Below are positions 30,619-37,766 of a DNA stretch of 63,460 nucleotides, piece by piece (within the stretch, counting starts at the first letter, position 1; each line of letters starts with the position of its first letter). The stretch lies in assembly GCA_905479975.1 (NCBI GenBank), contig CAJQOS010000008.1, forward strand, positions 1-63,460, given 5' to 3'. A program made the translations under genes and the position numbers. Under the pieces are notes generated by a model. It saw only the letters and a program-made list of their open reading frames with translations. It was not told the origin of the DNA and ran no database searches. Source of the stretch: an uncultured Puniceicoccaceae bacterium. GTDB taxonomy: Bacteria > Verrucomicrobiota > Verrucomicrobiia > Opitutales > Coraliomargaritaceae.

Positions 30619-31433
30619 CTTCCCTGAGCGTGCCAGCCGTCCGGCACCAAAAAAAACGGTTCCTCTGCATCAGGCAGCACAAACATCGTGCAGCGCTCCG
30701 CACCAAACGATAACAACTCTGGCACTTCGACTTGGCGCAACTCTGCTTTTAGATCTGCGGTCACGACCACTGGCCACAGCGCCTTCGGCACTAAGCGCAC
30801 TTCATCCAACCCTGAGAAGCAAGACTGCCACTCTCGAACATACAGCCACTTGCCCCGCTGCGCACTCGGCGCGATCCCCTCGGGCAAGGGACAATCCACA
30901 CCGCTCAATGGACTAAACAGCCGCCCATAGATCAATTGACGCACCTGCACTGAATCGATGTTAAAACGGTCCTTCAACAAACGGCGCACCTCAGGCCGTT
31001 GACTGAGTAACCATTGATGTGTGCGTAGACGCTCCAACTTACGCTGCCAATTGTCCCGCGGGTCGGGCCCGGGATAGACCCACCCCTTGGGAGTCTGAGT
31101 CGCGAGGTAGAACTTAACCGCAAGCTCAAGGTGCACATGTGTTTGTTGCAAACGATCATACACGACAAAGTCCAGTTCGCCGAGTGTCACCCCCATCTGG
31201 TTCACAACCTGCACGTGCGAAGCAATACGCTCCAGACGTGCCGAAGCATCCAGCAAACACTCCAGCGCATCTTCATACAGATGCCCCAGCTTTTGATCAA
31301 AATTGAGCGCGCCCTCTTCTGGCACAGCCCCACCCAGCAAAGCACGATCCAACGCCGCAGCTTCAGGTAAATCCGCCACCAACAAAGGTGCAGCCAGCAA
31401 GCTATTCAGCAGGGCTCTGGTTTCTGACCTCAT
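30615..31433 (-). CDS. DUF1853-family protein
   Basis: 272 residues. Features of DUF1853 are NFDQKLGHLYEDALECLL, GVTLGELDFVVYD, LELAVKFYLAT and GPDPRDNWQRKLERL. The family has a restriction-endonuclease-like layout (ELDF and ELAVK resemble D-ExK), but its function is unknown. The start is the ATG at 31433, which overlaps the stop of a 37-codon open frame upstream (ATGA), suggesting coupled translation. No signal peptide is seen. It converges on the phosphodiesterase gene. Confidence 0.85.
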   Translation of the reverse strand: MRSETRALLNSLLAAPLLVADLPEAAALDRALLGGAVPEEGALNFDQKLGHLYEDALECLLDASARLERIASHVQVVNQMGVTLGELDFVVYDRLQQTHVHLELAVKFYLATQTPKGWVYPGPDPRDNWQRKLERLRTHQWLLSQRPEVRRLLKDRFNIDSVQVRQLIYGRLFSPLSGVDCPLPEGIAPSAQRGKWLYVREWQSCFSGLDEVRLVPKALWPVVVTADLKAELRQVEVPELLSFGAERCTMFVLPDAEEPFFLVPDGWHAQGS

Positions 31434-31543
31434 AAAACACACAAAGCGCGAGCCACCGAATCTTCCACCAACAACGATGGCACATCTGAGCGAGGCGCGA
31501 CCTCACTCCATCCTTCGGCGAGTTCCAATTCAAGTTTTTGCAT
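31430..31543 (-). CDS. Small 37-residue frame coupled to the DUF1853 gene
   Basis: The protein begins MQKLELELAEGW and is acidic. A good ribosome-binding site, AAGGTGG, lies 7 bases before the ATG, better than for most genes in this window. Its TGA overlaps the ATG of the DUF1853 gene (ATGA). It may be a real small protein or a leader peptide that couples ribosome entry. I find no family. No transcription data exist to support it, and the short length keeps confidence low. Confidence 0.42.
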   Translation of the reverse strand: MQKLELELAEGWSEVAPRSDVPSLLVEDSVARALCVL

Positions 31544-31780
31544 AAGTGCGCCACCTTAGAGAAACCAACTCCGATGACTACGAAAAACACCAACAACATT
31601 CCCCACCGGCGCCCTCCGATACACTGTTGACCTAATCTGCTTCAGATCAAAGCTCGGGCAAATCATGATTCTTGTTGCGCGCGAGTAGGTAAAAGCGCCC
31701 ACAACTCATCTTCGGTTCCTTCGATGTGAGTCATCGTGAATTGTGATTCACTTTCCCGCAGACACCCCCATTATCTCCCC

Positions 31781-32842
31781 ATGACCTTGTTACTCTTCTA
31801 CGTCGGCATCGCGCTCGGCTTTTCCTTTTTGTGCTCCCTGCTGGAAGCCACCCTCCTCACCATCACGCCCACCCAATTGCAGACTGCCAAGTCCGGCGGC
31901 AAGCGCTGGGCGGCACGCCTGCAAGGGCTCAAGCAAGACATCGACAAGCCGCTCTCTGCGATCCTCACGTTGAACACGATCGCACACACCATGGGCGCGA
32001 CCGGAGCCGGAGCTCAATATACCCGCGTGTTTGGCGATGCCACCGGCGGGGTCTTCGCAGCGATCCTCACATTGCTCGTGCTCATTCTCTCTGAAATCAT
32101 CCCCAAAACCCTCGGCGCACGTTACACGCTCTTCTTCGCGCCCTTCACCGCAGCAACCTTGCCGATCATGGAATGGGGGCTGCGCCCCGTCGTCTGGCTC
32201 TGCCAAGGCATCACACGACTCATCACCTTCGGCCGCGCTGATGCCAAGCCCAAGCACCGCGAAGAGCTGCTCGCCGTCGCACGTATGGGCGAAGAAGAAG
32301 GCTCCATTCACGCTGGCGAAAGCCTGATCGTCCGCAACATGCTGAGCATGTCAAAAGTGCAGGTTGAAGACATCATGACGCCCCGCCCAGTCATGTTCAC
32401 TTTATCCGAAGCAACCACACTACAGGCCTTTGCCGATAAAACCGAAACACAGCCCTTTTCAAGGGTCCCGGTCTACGGTGACAACTTCGAAGCAATCACC
32501 GGCTTTGTGCTCAGATCGGATGCCCTGCAGGCCTGCCTGAAAGATCCAACACAGGCCATCGCAAGCGTCCAACGCACGATGACCTTCGTTCCAGAGTTAA
32601 TGACCGTCGACACACTGTTTCGTCAGATGACCGAACAACGGCACCACATCGCCATGGTGCAGGATGAATTCGGCAGCACCGTCGGCCTCGTCACCCTCGA
32701 AGACGTGGTGGAAACCCTCGTCGGCGTCGAGATCATCGACGAAAAAGACAAAGTCGCCGACCTTCAGGAACTCGCCCGCCGCCTCTGGCAAAAGCGCGCC
32801 AAGAAAATGGGCATCGAGACGGATCCAGAGACGAATCTCTAG
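31781..32842 (+). CDS. CNNM/CBS-pair membrane protein (hemolysin C / CorC-like)
   Basis: 353 residues from the ATG giving MTLLLFYVGIALG. The first 180 residues form the CNNM (DUF21) membrane domain with about four helices (FSFLCSLLEATLLTI, LNTIAHTMGATGAGA, LSEIIPKTLGARY). Two CBS repeats follow at about residues 205-325 (VEDIMTPRPVMFTL; VQDEFGSTVGLVTLEDVVETLVG). The family is linked to Mg2+ or Co2+ efflux. The C-terminal CorC-HlyC domain is missing, as in short members. Its stop overlaps the next gene, on the opposite strand, by four bases. A diverged copy of its last 30 codons lies at 36453-36551. Confidence 0.9.
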   Translation: MTLLLFYVGIALGFSFLCSLLEATLLTITPTQLQTAKSGGKRWAARLQGLKQDIDKPLSAILTLNTIAHTMGATGAGAQYTRVFGDATGGVFAAILTLLVLILSEIIPKTLGARYTLFFAPFTAATLPIMEWGLRPVVWLCQGITRLITFGRADAKPKHREELLAVARMGEEEGSIHAGESLIVRNMLSMSKVQVEDIMTPRPVMFTLSEATTLQAFADKTETQPFSRVPVYGDNFEAITGFVLRSDALQACLKDPTQAIASVQRTMTFVPELMTVDTLFRQMTEQRHHIAMVQDEFGSTVGLVTLEDVVETLVGVEIIDEKDKVADLQELARRLWQKRAKKMGIETDPETNL

Positions 32843-33384
32843 ATAACCAGTAAGTCTTTCGGCAAATCCACACCGAATATTTTTTCTGAGAAGTCGTTGA
32901 TCGCGCCCATGCTCTCTTCTGAGATCAACTCCAGCAGATCATCGATGCAGTCACTGCTGAGCATATACGGGAAGCCAGTGAACACCAGGTCGCGATCGAC
33001 GCACCATCCATACACCTGAAACTCTGTGCATTCCGAGCGCGGCTTATGCTTCACCAGGCACTGCTGCACCCATTTTGAATAATCGAGGCCATAGGCCTTC
33101 AAACATTCCATGCGTCGCGCTTCCAGATCAACATGCTCTTCGAAATAGTTCTGAATCAACTTCCGACTCTGTAACGACAACTCGCCTTGCAACTTATCCC
33201 GACAGTCCAGGCACATCGCATACTCAAAAATCACCTCGCTGCCCTTGAATGCCTTCTCAACCAGGTAATTCCTGCCCGGCTCAAACAAATCGCAATCGCA
33301 GAGCGCACAACACTGCATCGGCGCGCCCGTCTCAAACGACCACAACTCTTCGGGGATAGGAATATACTCTTTAAACTGCTGCAT
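32839..33384 (-). CDS. Unknown Cys-rich protein, last gene of the toxin-antitoxin/ATPase operon
   Basis: 181 residues, soluble. The N-terminal part has CCALCDCDLF and CLDCRDKL, which look like one zinc-binding unit (CxxC...CxxC) in residues about 25-65. The rest is helical with further Cys in KPRSECTEFQVYGWCVDRD. I do not know a function. It starts 6 bases after the ATPase stop and shares its strand, so it is probably the fifth gene of the operon starting at 35099. Its end overlaps the CNNM gene end. Confidence 0.7.
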   Translation of the reverse strand: MQQFKEYIPIPEELWSFETGAPMQCCALCDCDLFEPGRNYLVEKAFKGSEVIFEYAMCLDCRDKLQGELSLQSRKLIQNYFEEHVDLEARRMECLKAYGLDYSKWVQQCLVKHKPRSECTEFQVYGWCVDRDLVFTGFPYMLSSDCIDDLLELISEESMGAINDFSEKIFGVDLPKDLLVI

Positions 33385-33390
33385 GCTAAA

Positions 33391-34128
33391 CTAATCACTC
33401 TCCAGGAGCCGCCGAATCATCTGTTCTGGTTCATCAACAAAACGCTTTGTAAGTCGATACGCTTCGGTTTCCTTATAGTCAACTTGTCGTATCCCGTCTT
33501 CAGTAAACTCATAAATAATGGCCTCCGGATAGGCCAACAATATCGGAGAATGCGTTGCGATGATGAACTGACTCGAGTCCTCGCACAGATCATGCATACG
33601 AACCAGAAAAGACATCTGTCGTTTCGACGATAGCGCCGCCTCAGGCTCATCCAACATGAAAAGCCCATGCCCATCGAAGCGATTCATGAAGATCGAAAAG
33701 AACGATTCCCCATGTGATTGCTCGTGTAGTGATTTGCCACCGTAAGCGAAGTAACCACTCGCGCAAAATGGCTCCTGCTCCAACGCTTCCAACTCCGAGG
33801 CAAAGTTATACAAGCTCTCTGCTCGAAGAAAAAAACCATCCATCGGTCGAATTCCAATGGATTTAGAAATCACCAGATCATGCGCCAGCGCCGTCTCATA
33901 ATTACGCAGCCCCGGGGTTTGACTTCGGTTCCCACTCTGCGCTGCAAAGCCCCACTTATCAGCAATCCCCTCCAGTAGTGTCGACTTGCCACTGCCATTC
34001 TCCCCCACGAAAAAAGTCACCTTCGGGTGCAATTCCAAATTCACTCCGAACAATGAGCGTATCGAAGGAATCTCAAAAGGATAGCTGCCGCCTTCTCCAT
34101 TGAGTCGGATTGATTTTAAGAACGGCAT
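33391..34128 (-). CDS. Small AAA/ABC-type ATPase (COG3910-like)
   Basis: 245 residues. Walker A is VGENGSGKSTL near residue 41. Walker B is LFMLDEPEAALS and the switch His is IIATHSPILL. A short helical insertion lies where SMC-type proteins have a coiled coil. This is the compact overcoming-lysogenisation-defect/SMC-like group often met in defence loci and, as a lone gene, in chromosomes. It overlaps the stop of the HigA-type gene by one base (TGATG), so it is co-translated with the antitoxins. Part of it (residues about 85-170) is duplicated in a broken copy at 36563-36811. Confidence 0.85.
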   Translation of the reverse strand: MPFLKSIRLNGEGGSYPFEIPSIRSLFGVNLELHPKVTFFVGENGSGKSTLLEGIADKWGFAAQSGNRSQTPGLRNYETALAHDLVISKSIGIRPMDGFFLRAESLYNFASELEALEQEPFCASGYFAYGGKSLHEQSHGESFFSIFMNRFDGHGLFMLDEPEAALSSKRQMSFLVRMHDLCEDSSQFIIATHSPILLAYPEAIIYEFTEDGIRQVDYKETEAYRLTKRFVDEPEQMIRRLLESD

Positions 34129-34466
34129 CAGCTCTGATTATATTGGCTGGCATCCTCCGCACATTCGAGAACTTGCGCGGGATGGATTGCATCAAGCTCG
34201 CTCGACATACGATCACGCTGAGTCTCGATGTCGTAACGGCGCTGAAGGTTGATCCAATACTCGGCGCTGGTGCCTAAGTATTTCCCAAGCTTTAAAGCGA
34301 TCACAACGGTAATGCTTTGGCGGCCGACGCAAATGCCACTCACCGTGCTGTGCGCGATACTCAGGTCTTTCCCCAGCCGGTATTGACTGATCCCATACGC
34401 ATCAATCCCTTCTTTGAGTAGCAATCCAGGATGTTGGACGGGCGGTAGCTGTTTGGTAGAGTTCAT
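34128..34466 (-). CDS. HigA-type XRE antitoxin
   Basis: 112 residues. HigA signature text is HPGLLLKEGIDAYGISQYRLGKDLSIAHSTVSGICVGRQS, with the helix-turn-helix at about residues 20-60, and LGKYLGTSAEYWINLQ. HigA binds and neutralises HigB toxins and represses its own operon. No classical HigB lies beside it. The last 17 residues (QVLECAEDASQYNQS) nearly match the end of the upstream antitoxin (QVLECAEEAAEYNKS), although the two belong to different XRE groups. The start codon overlaps the stop of that gene (ATGA). Confidence 0.85.
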   Translation of the reverse strand: MNSTKQLPPVQHPGLLLKEGIDAYGISQYRLGKDLSIAHSTVSGICVGRQSITVVIALKLGKYLGTSAEYWINLQRRYDIETQRDRMSSELDAIHPAQVLECAEDASQYNQS

Positions 34467-34777
34467 GACTTATTATACTCCGCGGCCTCTTCCGCACATT
34501 CTAGCACTTGCTCAGGATACTTGGTCGCAACACGCATTAGAACTTTCGCACTCGGTGGTGGTTGACGACGCCCCTGCTCCCAACCACGCACGGTTCCGAC
34601 GGGTGTGTCCAAGAGCTTCGCAAAGGCCTCCTGAGTGAGCCCAAGCTCCTGACGCGCCTGCGCCACCTCGTTTTCGGGATTCACCACACGCACACGTGCG
34701 GGTGCCAATTCGCCCTTCTCAATCGCCTTCATCTGGCGGATCGAGTCCTTTAGTTCATTGAATAAATCTGCGTCCAT
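34463..34777 (-). CDS. XRE-family antitoxin (NadS/HigA2-like)
   Basis: 104 residues. A short N-terminal helix leads into a helix-turn-helix, VAQARQELGLTQEAFAKLL and GTVRGWEQGRRQPP (about residues 37-75), the pattern of antitoxins that accompany RelE/HigB2 toxins. It starts 13 bases after the toxin stop, the order toxin then antitoxin expected for higB2-higA2. It probably binds the toxin and represses the promoter upstream of it. Its C-terminal segment is shared with the next antitoxin. Confidence 0.87.
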   Translation of the reverse strand: MDADLFNELKDSIRQMKAIEKGELAPARVRVVNPENEVAQARQELGLTQEAFAKLLDTPVGTVRGWEQGRRQPPPSAKVLMRVATKYPEQVLECAEEAAEYNKS

Positions 34778-34790
34778 AATATCTCCCTTC

Positions 34791-35099
34791 TTAATCCTCG
34801 ATCAATTCCCGTAGGAGCTTCACTTCGGCTTTGCTTAAATTGTCTTGTTTGTTCTTCGGATAAGCCAACAGAAAGAAGATCACCTCTGGTGTGCTCCGGT
34901 AATAAATCACCCGAAAGCCACCACTCTTACCACCGCCCTTTCGAGCTACACGAATCTTACGAAGGCCTCCACTGCCGGAAATCAAATCGCCCTTATTGGG
35001 GTTCTCCAAGAGTTCCTGCTGCAACTGCTTTAGCTCCTCATCCGTAAAAAGCCCACCGCTGGCTTGCTTCGTAAAAATCGGCGTTTCGATGAACAGCAT
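34791..35099 (-). CDS. RelE/HigB2-family toxin
   Basis: 102 residues. Typical text is FTDEELKQLQQELLENPNKGDLISGSGGLRKIRVARKGGGKSGGFRVIYY and FLLAYPKNKQDNLSKAEV. Members are ribosome-dependent mRNA endonucleases that halt translation; the conserved basic residues (RKIR, RKGGGKSGGFR) form the active surface. It is first in the operon and has its antitoxin gene directly after it. The frame is intact, so the toxin may be active. Confidence 0.9.
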   Translation of the reverse strand: MLFIETPIFTKQASGGLFTDEELKQLQQELLENPNKGDLISGSGGLRKIRVARKGGGKSGGFRVIYYRSTPEVIFFLLAYPKNKQDNLSKAEVKLLRELIED

Positions 35100-35110
35100 G
35101 CCACCAAACT

Positions 35111-35152
35111 ACGTCATTAGCGCAGCCCGTCAACATCTAAGTCAATGACGCA
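35111..35152. promoter_or_regulatory. Putative operator with inverted CGTCATT repeats
   Basis: CGTCATT (35112-35118) faces AATGACG (35144-35150) just upstream of the toxin start, and a third GTAATGAC follows. On the minus strand two TTGAC boxes lie between them, so a repressor bound to the repeats would cover the promoter. Antitoxin autoregulation through such sites is usual; which antitoxin binds here is not known. Confidence 0.45.
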
Positions 35153-35170
35153 CTACAAAGGTAATGACAT

Positions 35171-35337
35171 GACCTTTTTTCAGCCTCTAAAAACTGAGAA
35201 TATCACGATTCAAACGCTAAAAGATGAGCAATTATAAACATAACGGAACGACCCCTTTTTCAGCCCGAACGACCCCTTTTTCAGCCCCGGACGTAACGAA
35301 GTGGAGATGGCACAGCAACGCCCCCGTTTTCAGCCCC
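35171..35337. repeat. Direct repeats of a CGACCCCTTTTTCAGCCC motif
   Basis: Two perfect 21-base tandem copies (35246-35266 and 35267-35287, unit GAACGACCCCTTTTTCAGCCC) are joined by looser copies at 35171-35185 and 35316-35337. A related motif (CGACCCG...TTTTTAGCC) lies on the other side of the transposase gene at 36423-36442. They are probably recognition or end sequences of the transposase-bearing element. Confidence 0.7.
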
Positions 35338-35398
35338 AGGCCAAGATCCCATACAGATTAGAGAGCTCCAATGGGGCATTCCGTCCGACCCCGTATCA

Positions 35399-36385
35399 TC
35401 AGCCAAAGACCTGACGTCGCAGACCTTGAATCACTGCGAGGCCGCCCCAATCACCGCCCTGCATCGCATTCACCTTCGGAGGATGCTTCCTTCCGCGATC
35501 CATTTGCCAAGCACCTGTAAAACCACTCACAAACTCCGCAGAGCCAAGGATAGCACCATCGGTAAAATAGCGCACACGACAACGCAGCATCACAGACTTC
35601 GGCAATTGACCATCTTCCTGATCCAACACCTGCAGCGCACGCTTGCGCGTCATTTCAGGTAAACCGGGTTCAGAGGCACGCTTGCCAAAGATCAGCGACC
35701 GGTGCGCACGCAGCGCCGAATCAATCCGCTTCGCACCGTGATCGCTCCAGACATGAATCAAGCCCTTCTTAGCTTCAACCGCTCCGGCGACTGCCTCGGC
35801 GTAGCCGCAAAAGCGATAATCCTTAGGGTCGTCCACAAGCCCCGCACGCACAGGGTTGAGGTCGATGTAAGCAGCCATCGTTTGTAGCGGATTCCCCGCC
35901 CCCTCAACCAGAACCGACTTAAAGCGCTCAGCCCACAGCGTGCCATAACGCTGATGCGAACGATTATACCAGACAGAGAAACGCTGTTTTACGGCCTTCA
36001 TAAACTCTGAGACATCCCCCATCCGAGCCAATAGCTTGCGACGAATCACATCGGCCTCATCACCTCCCGCTTGAAGCTGAGACTGCATAATTCCCACAGA
36101 AGCCTCCTGATATTTGGTCGGCTTTGGATACAGCACTTTGTAGCGCCTCATCAATTCAGTATCCGAAACAGCAGCACCATCCGGCACACACAGCAGCACA
36201 TGGAAGTGGTTCGACATAATACAGAATGTGAGCACTTCGACTCCACAAAAGTCTGCCACCTGACGGATCATTTTACGCAAAATCTCCTTCTCGCGATCCT
36301 TAAACAGTAGCTCCCCATTCACAGTTCGAGTCATGCAATGATACACTGCAGCACGACCACTCACCTTGATACGTCGCATCCTCAT
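35399..36385 (-). CDS. RAYT-like Y1 transposase (TnpA-REP family)
   Basis: About 328 residues from the ATG giving MRMRRIKVSG. It is a single-tyrosine HUH nuclease: the metal-binding HUH motif is NHFHVLL, and the catalytic Tyr lies in the later helix region with FMKAVKQRFSVWYNRSHQRYGTLW. The text AYIDLNPVRAGLVDDPKDYRFCGYAEA is typical of REP-associated tyrosine transposases in Verrucomicrobiota and Planctomycetota. These usually move or maintain short palindromic repeats rather than themselves. It lies between the toxin operon and rearranged gene fragments. The frame is complete. Confidence 0.88.
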   Translation of the reverse strand: MRMRRIKVSGRAAVYHCMTRTVNGELLFKDREKEILRKMIRQVADFCGVEVLTFCIMSNHFHVLLCVPDGAAVSDTELMRRYKVLYPKPTKYQEASVGIMQSQLQAGGDEADVIRRKLLARMGDVSEFMKAVKQRFSVWYNRSHQRYGTLWAERFKSVLVEGAGNPLQTMAAYIDLNPVRAGLVDDPKDYRFCGYAEAVAGAVEAKKGLIHVWSDHGAKRIDSALRAHRSLIFGKRASEPGLPEMTRKRALQVLDQEDGQLPKSVMLRCRVRYFTDGAILGSAEFVSGFTGAWQMDRGRKHPPKVNAMQGGDWGGLAVIQGLRRQVFG

Positions 36386-36452
36386 ACAATACAAGGAAAC
36401 CAAATAATTCAAAAAGTCCAATCGACCCGATTGTTTTTAGCCTGTCCCTTTT

Positions 36453-36551
36453 AAGATCCAGGTCGCCGACCTGCGAAAACTCGCCCGCAAACTCTGGGAG
36501 GAACGCGCCAAGCAAATGGGCATCGAGAGGGCCTTGGCGACAAATCTTTAG
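36453..36551 (+). pseudogene. Fragment: copy of the 3' end of the CNNM/CBS gene
   Basis: Reads VADLRKLARKLWEERAKQMGIE...TNL and stops with TAG, matching the last 30 codons of the gene ending at 32842 (VADLQELARRLWQKRAKKMGIE...TNL). The 15 bases after the stop are also shared (GATAACCAGTAA). No start or upstream part is present. Confidence 0.85.
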
Positions 36552-36562
36552 ATAACCAGTAA

Positions 36563-36811
36563 ATAGCGCCGCCTCAGGCTCATCCAGCATGAAAAGCCCA
36601 TGCCCATCGAAGCGATTCATGAAGATCGAAAAGAACGACTCCCCATGCGATTGCTCGTGGAGCGACTTGCCACCGTAAGCAAAGTAACCGCTCGCGCAAA
36701 ATGGCTCCTGCTCTAACGCGTCCAACTCCGAGGCGAACTGATACAAGCTCTCTGCTCGAAGAAAAAAGCCATCCATCGGTCGCATTCCAATGGCTTTAGA
36801 ATTCTGTGTCC
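36563..36811 (-). pseudogene. Fragment: internal copy of the COG3910-like ATPase gene
   Basis: The minus strand reads RPMDGFFLRAESLYQFASEL and on through GLFMLDEPEAAL, matching the middle of the ATPase gene at 33391-34128 with few substitutions. Walker A and the C-terminal part are missing, so it cannot work. The junction with the CNNM fragment at about 36561 removes the region corresponding to 32852-33630, including the Cys-rich gene. Confidence 0.85.
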
Positions 36812-36836
36812 ATGGTTCGGCTCAAATAATATTGTG

Positions 36837-36912
36837 ACTACGAAAGACACTAAAAGCACGAAAGCGATCCTACGTGTTCAGTGGTTTTCGTGTCTTTAGC
36901 GATTTTCGTAGT
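36837..36912. repeat. Inverted repeat (ACTACGAAA...CACGAAAA family)
   Basis: A 30-base arm at 36837-36866 faces a 30-base arm at 36883-36912 with about 70-75 percent complementarity. The right arm carries the final codons and stop of the rhodanese gene (minus strand TAC TAC GAA AAT CGC TAA). Confidence 0.7.
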
Positions 36913-37270
36913 ATGCCTGAGCATCCGCAAACCCGCCTAAGTCTGTAATATTGGTGAAGCCGATAGCCTCTAAGCTGGCTTTAGCAATTCCAGAGCGTCT
37001 GCCACTGCGACAAAACACGATGATTGAATCGTTTTTTTGCAGCTTGAGTTGAGCGAGCTCGCCCACGATCTGATCGAATGGGATATTGATGGAATTCCCC
37101 ACGGTTTGTTCAGCAAATTCAGCAGGAGTCCGAACATCGAGCCAAAGAACCTTTTCGTTCGCCGCAACAGGCGCTCGTTCCAGCCTGTCTGTATTCGAAG
37201 CATTATCACACCCAATGCAGCTGATGAGTGCAGCAGCCAAAACAAAGCATGATATTAGTTTCAATCGCAT
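36896..37270 (-). CDS. Rhodanese-like lipoprotein
   Basis: 124 residues from the ATG giving MRLKLISC. The signal sequence ends in a lipobox (ISCIGC), so it is exported and lipid-anchored. The single rhodanese domain has WLDVRTPAEF and the active-site loop CRSGRRSG with the sulfur-carrying Cys, then LEAIGFTNITDLGGFADAQ. It is probably a periplasmic sulfurtransferase or persulfide handler. The last residues YYENR and the stop codon are formed by an arm of an intergenic repeat. Confidence 0.88.
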   Translation of the reverse strand: MRLKLISCFVLAAALISCIGCDNASNTDRLERAPVAANEKVLWLDVRTPAEFAEQTVGNSINIPFDQIVGELAQLKLQKNDSIIVFCRSGRRSGIAKASLEAIGFTNITDLGGFADAQAYYENR

Positions 37271-37636
37271 CGCTACTTCGAAACAGTTGCACCCCGATGA
37301 GTCAATGGGAATGGGCACCGAAGGAGGAAGCAACGACGCCACGGTGAATCAGAGCGACTGACTCTAATGAAGACAGACACAGCACGGAGGTCTGCCGTAG
37401 ATGGCGTCACGTAATAGGCTCCCCGCCTCATGTGATAATAAAAATGCCTGCATCACTTATCCCAATCAGCCTGAATTATCGCAAATCAGCGGTTAAAGAT
37501 ACAGAGCCGAAGCTTTTGGACACGTCATCGTGGTTAAGCGGAAATTAAGCGTCATTAAGCCTGCCGCGTTCTACGCTGCGGACTCAAAATACAGAGCCTG
37601 AGCGCTCGCTCGTTTCAAGTGAGCTTCTGGACGAAA
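37271..37636. other. Intergenic region without a recognised gene
   Basis: No open frame with coding character is found between the rhodanese gene and the gatB terminators. The sequence contains repeats of ATTAAGC and ACAGAGCC (for example TACAGAGCC near 37500 and 37591), suggesting decayed repeat DNA. Confidence 0.4.
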
Positions 37637-37697
37637 AAGCGACAAGAGTGTCGCTTCTACGGTACAAAAACGCCCAATGCCTGTTCGAAATTGGGCG
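37632..37697 (-). terminator. Two tandem terminators downstream of gatB
   Basis: Hairpin 1 (37671-37697) pairs CGCCCAAT with ATTGGGCG and is followed on the minus strand by T5. Hairpin 2 (37637-37656) pairs AAGCGACA with TGTCGCTT and also ends in T5 on the minus strand. Together they should stop the gat transcript reading leftward. Confidence 0.8.
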
Positions 37698-37766
37698 TTG
37701 AACGTGGTGCGGTTCGCGTTGCCCCCGGTCTTGTCGCTGCGCTCGGAACAAGCGGCGAAGCCGCGC

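Noticed and set aside
34128..34466. Complete higBA pair at the HigA-type gene
   Set aside because: No HigB-type toxin gene lies directly before or after it; the only toxin is the RelE/HigB2-type gene two genes upstream with its own antitoxin.
35171..35337. CRISPR array
   Set aside because: Only two perfect adjacent units with no spacers between them and no cas genes; the motif recurs beside the transposase instead. No CRISPR array is seen elsewhere in the window.
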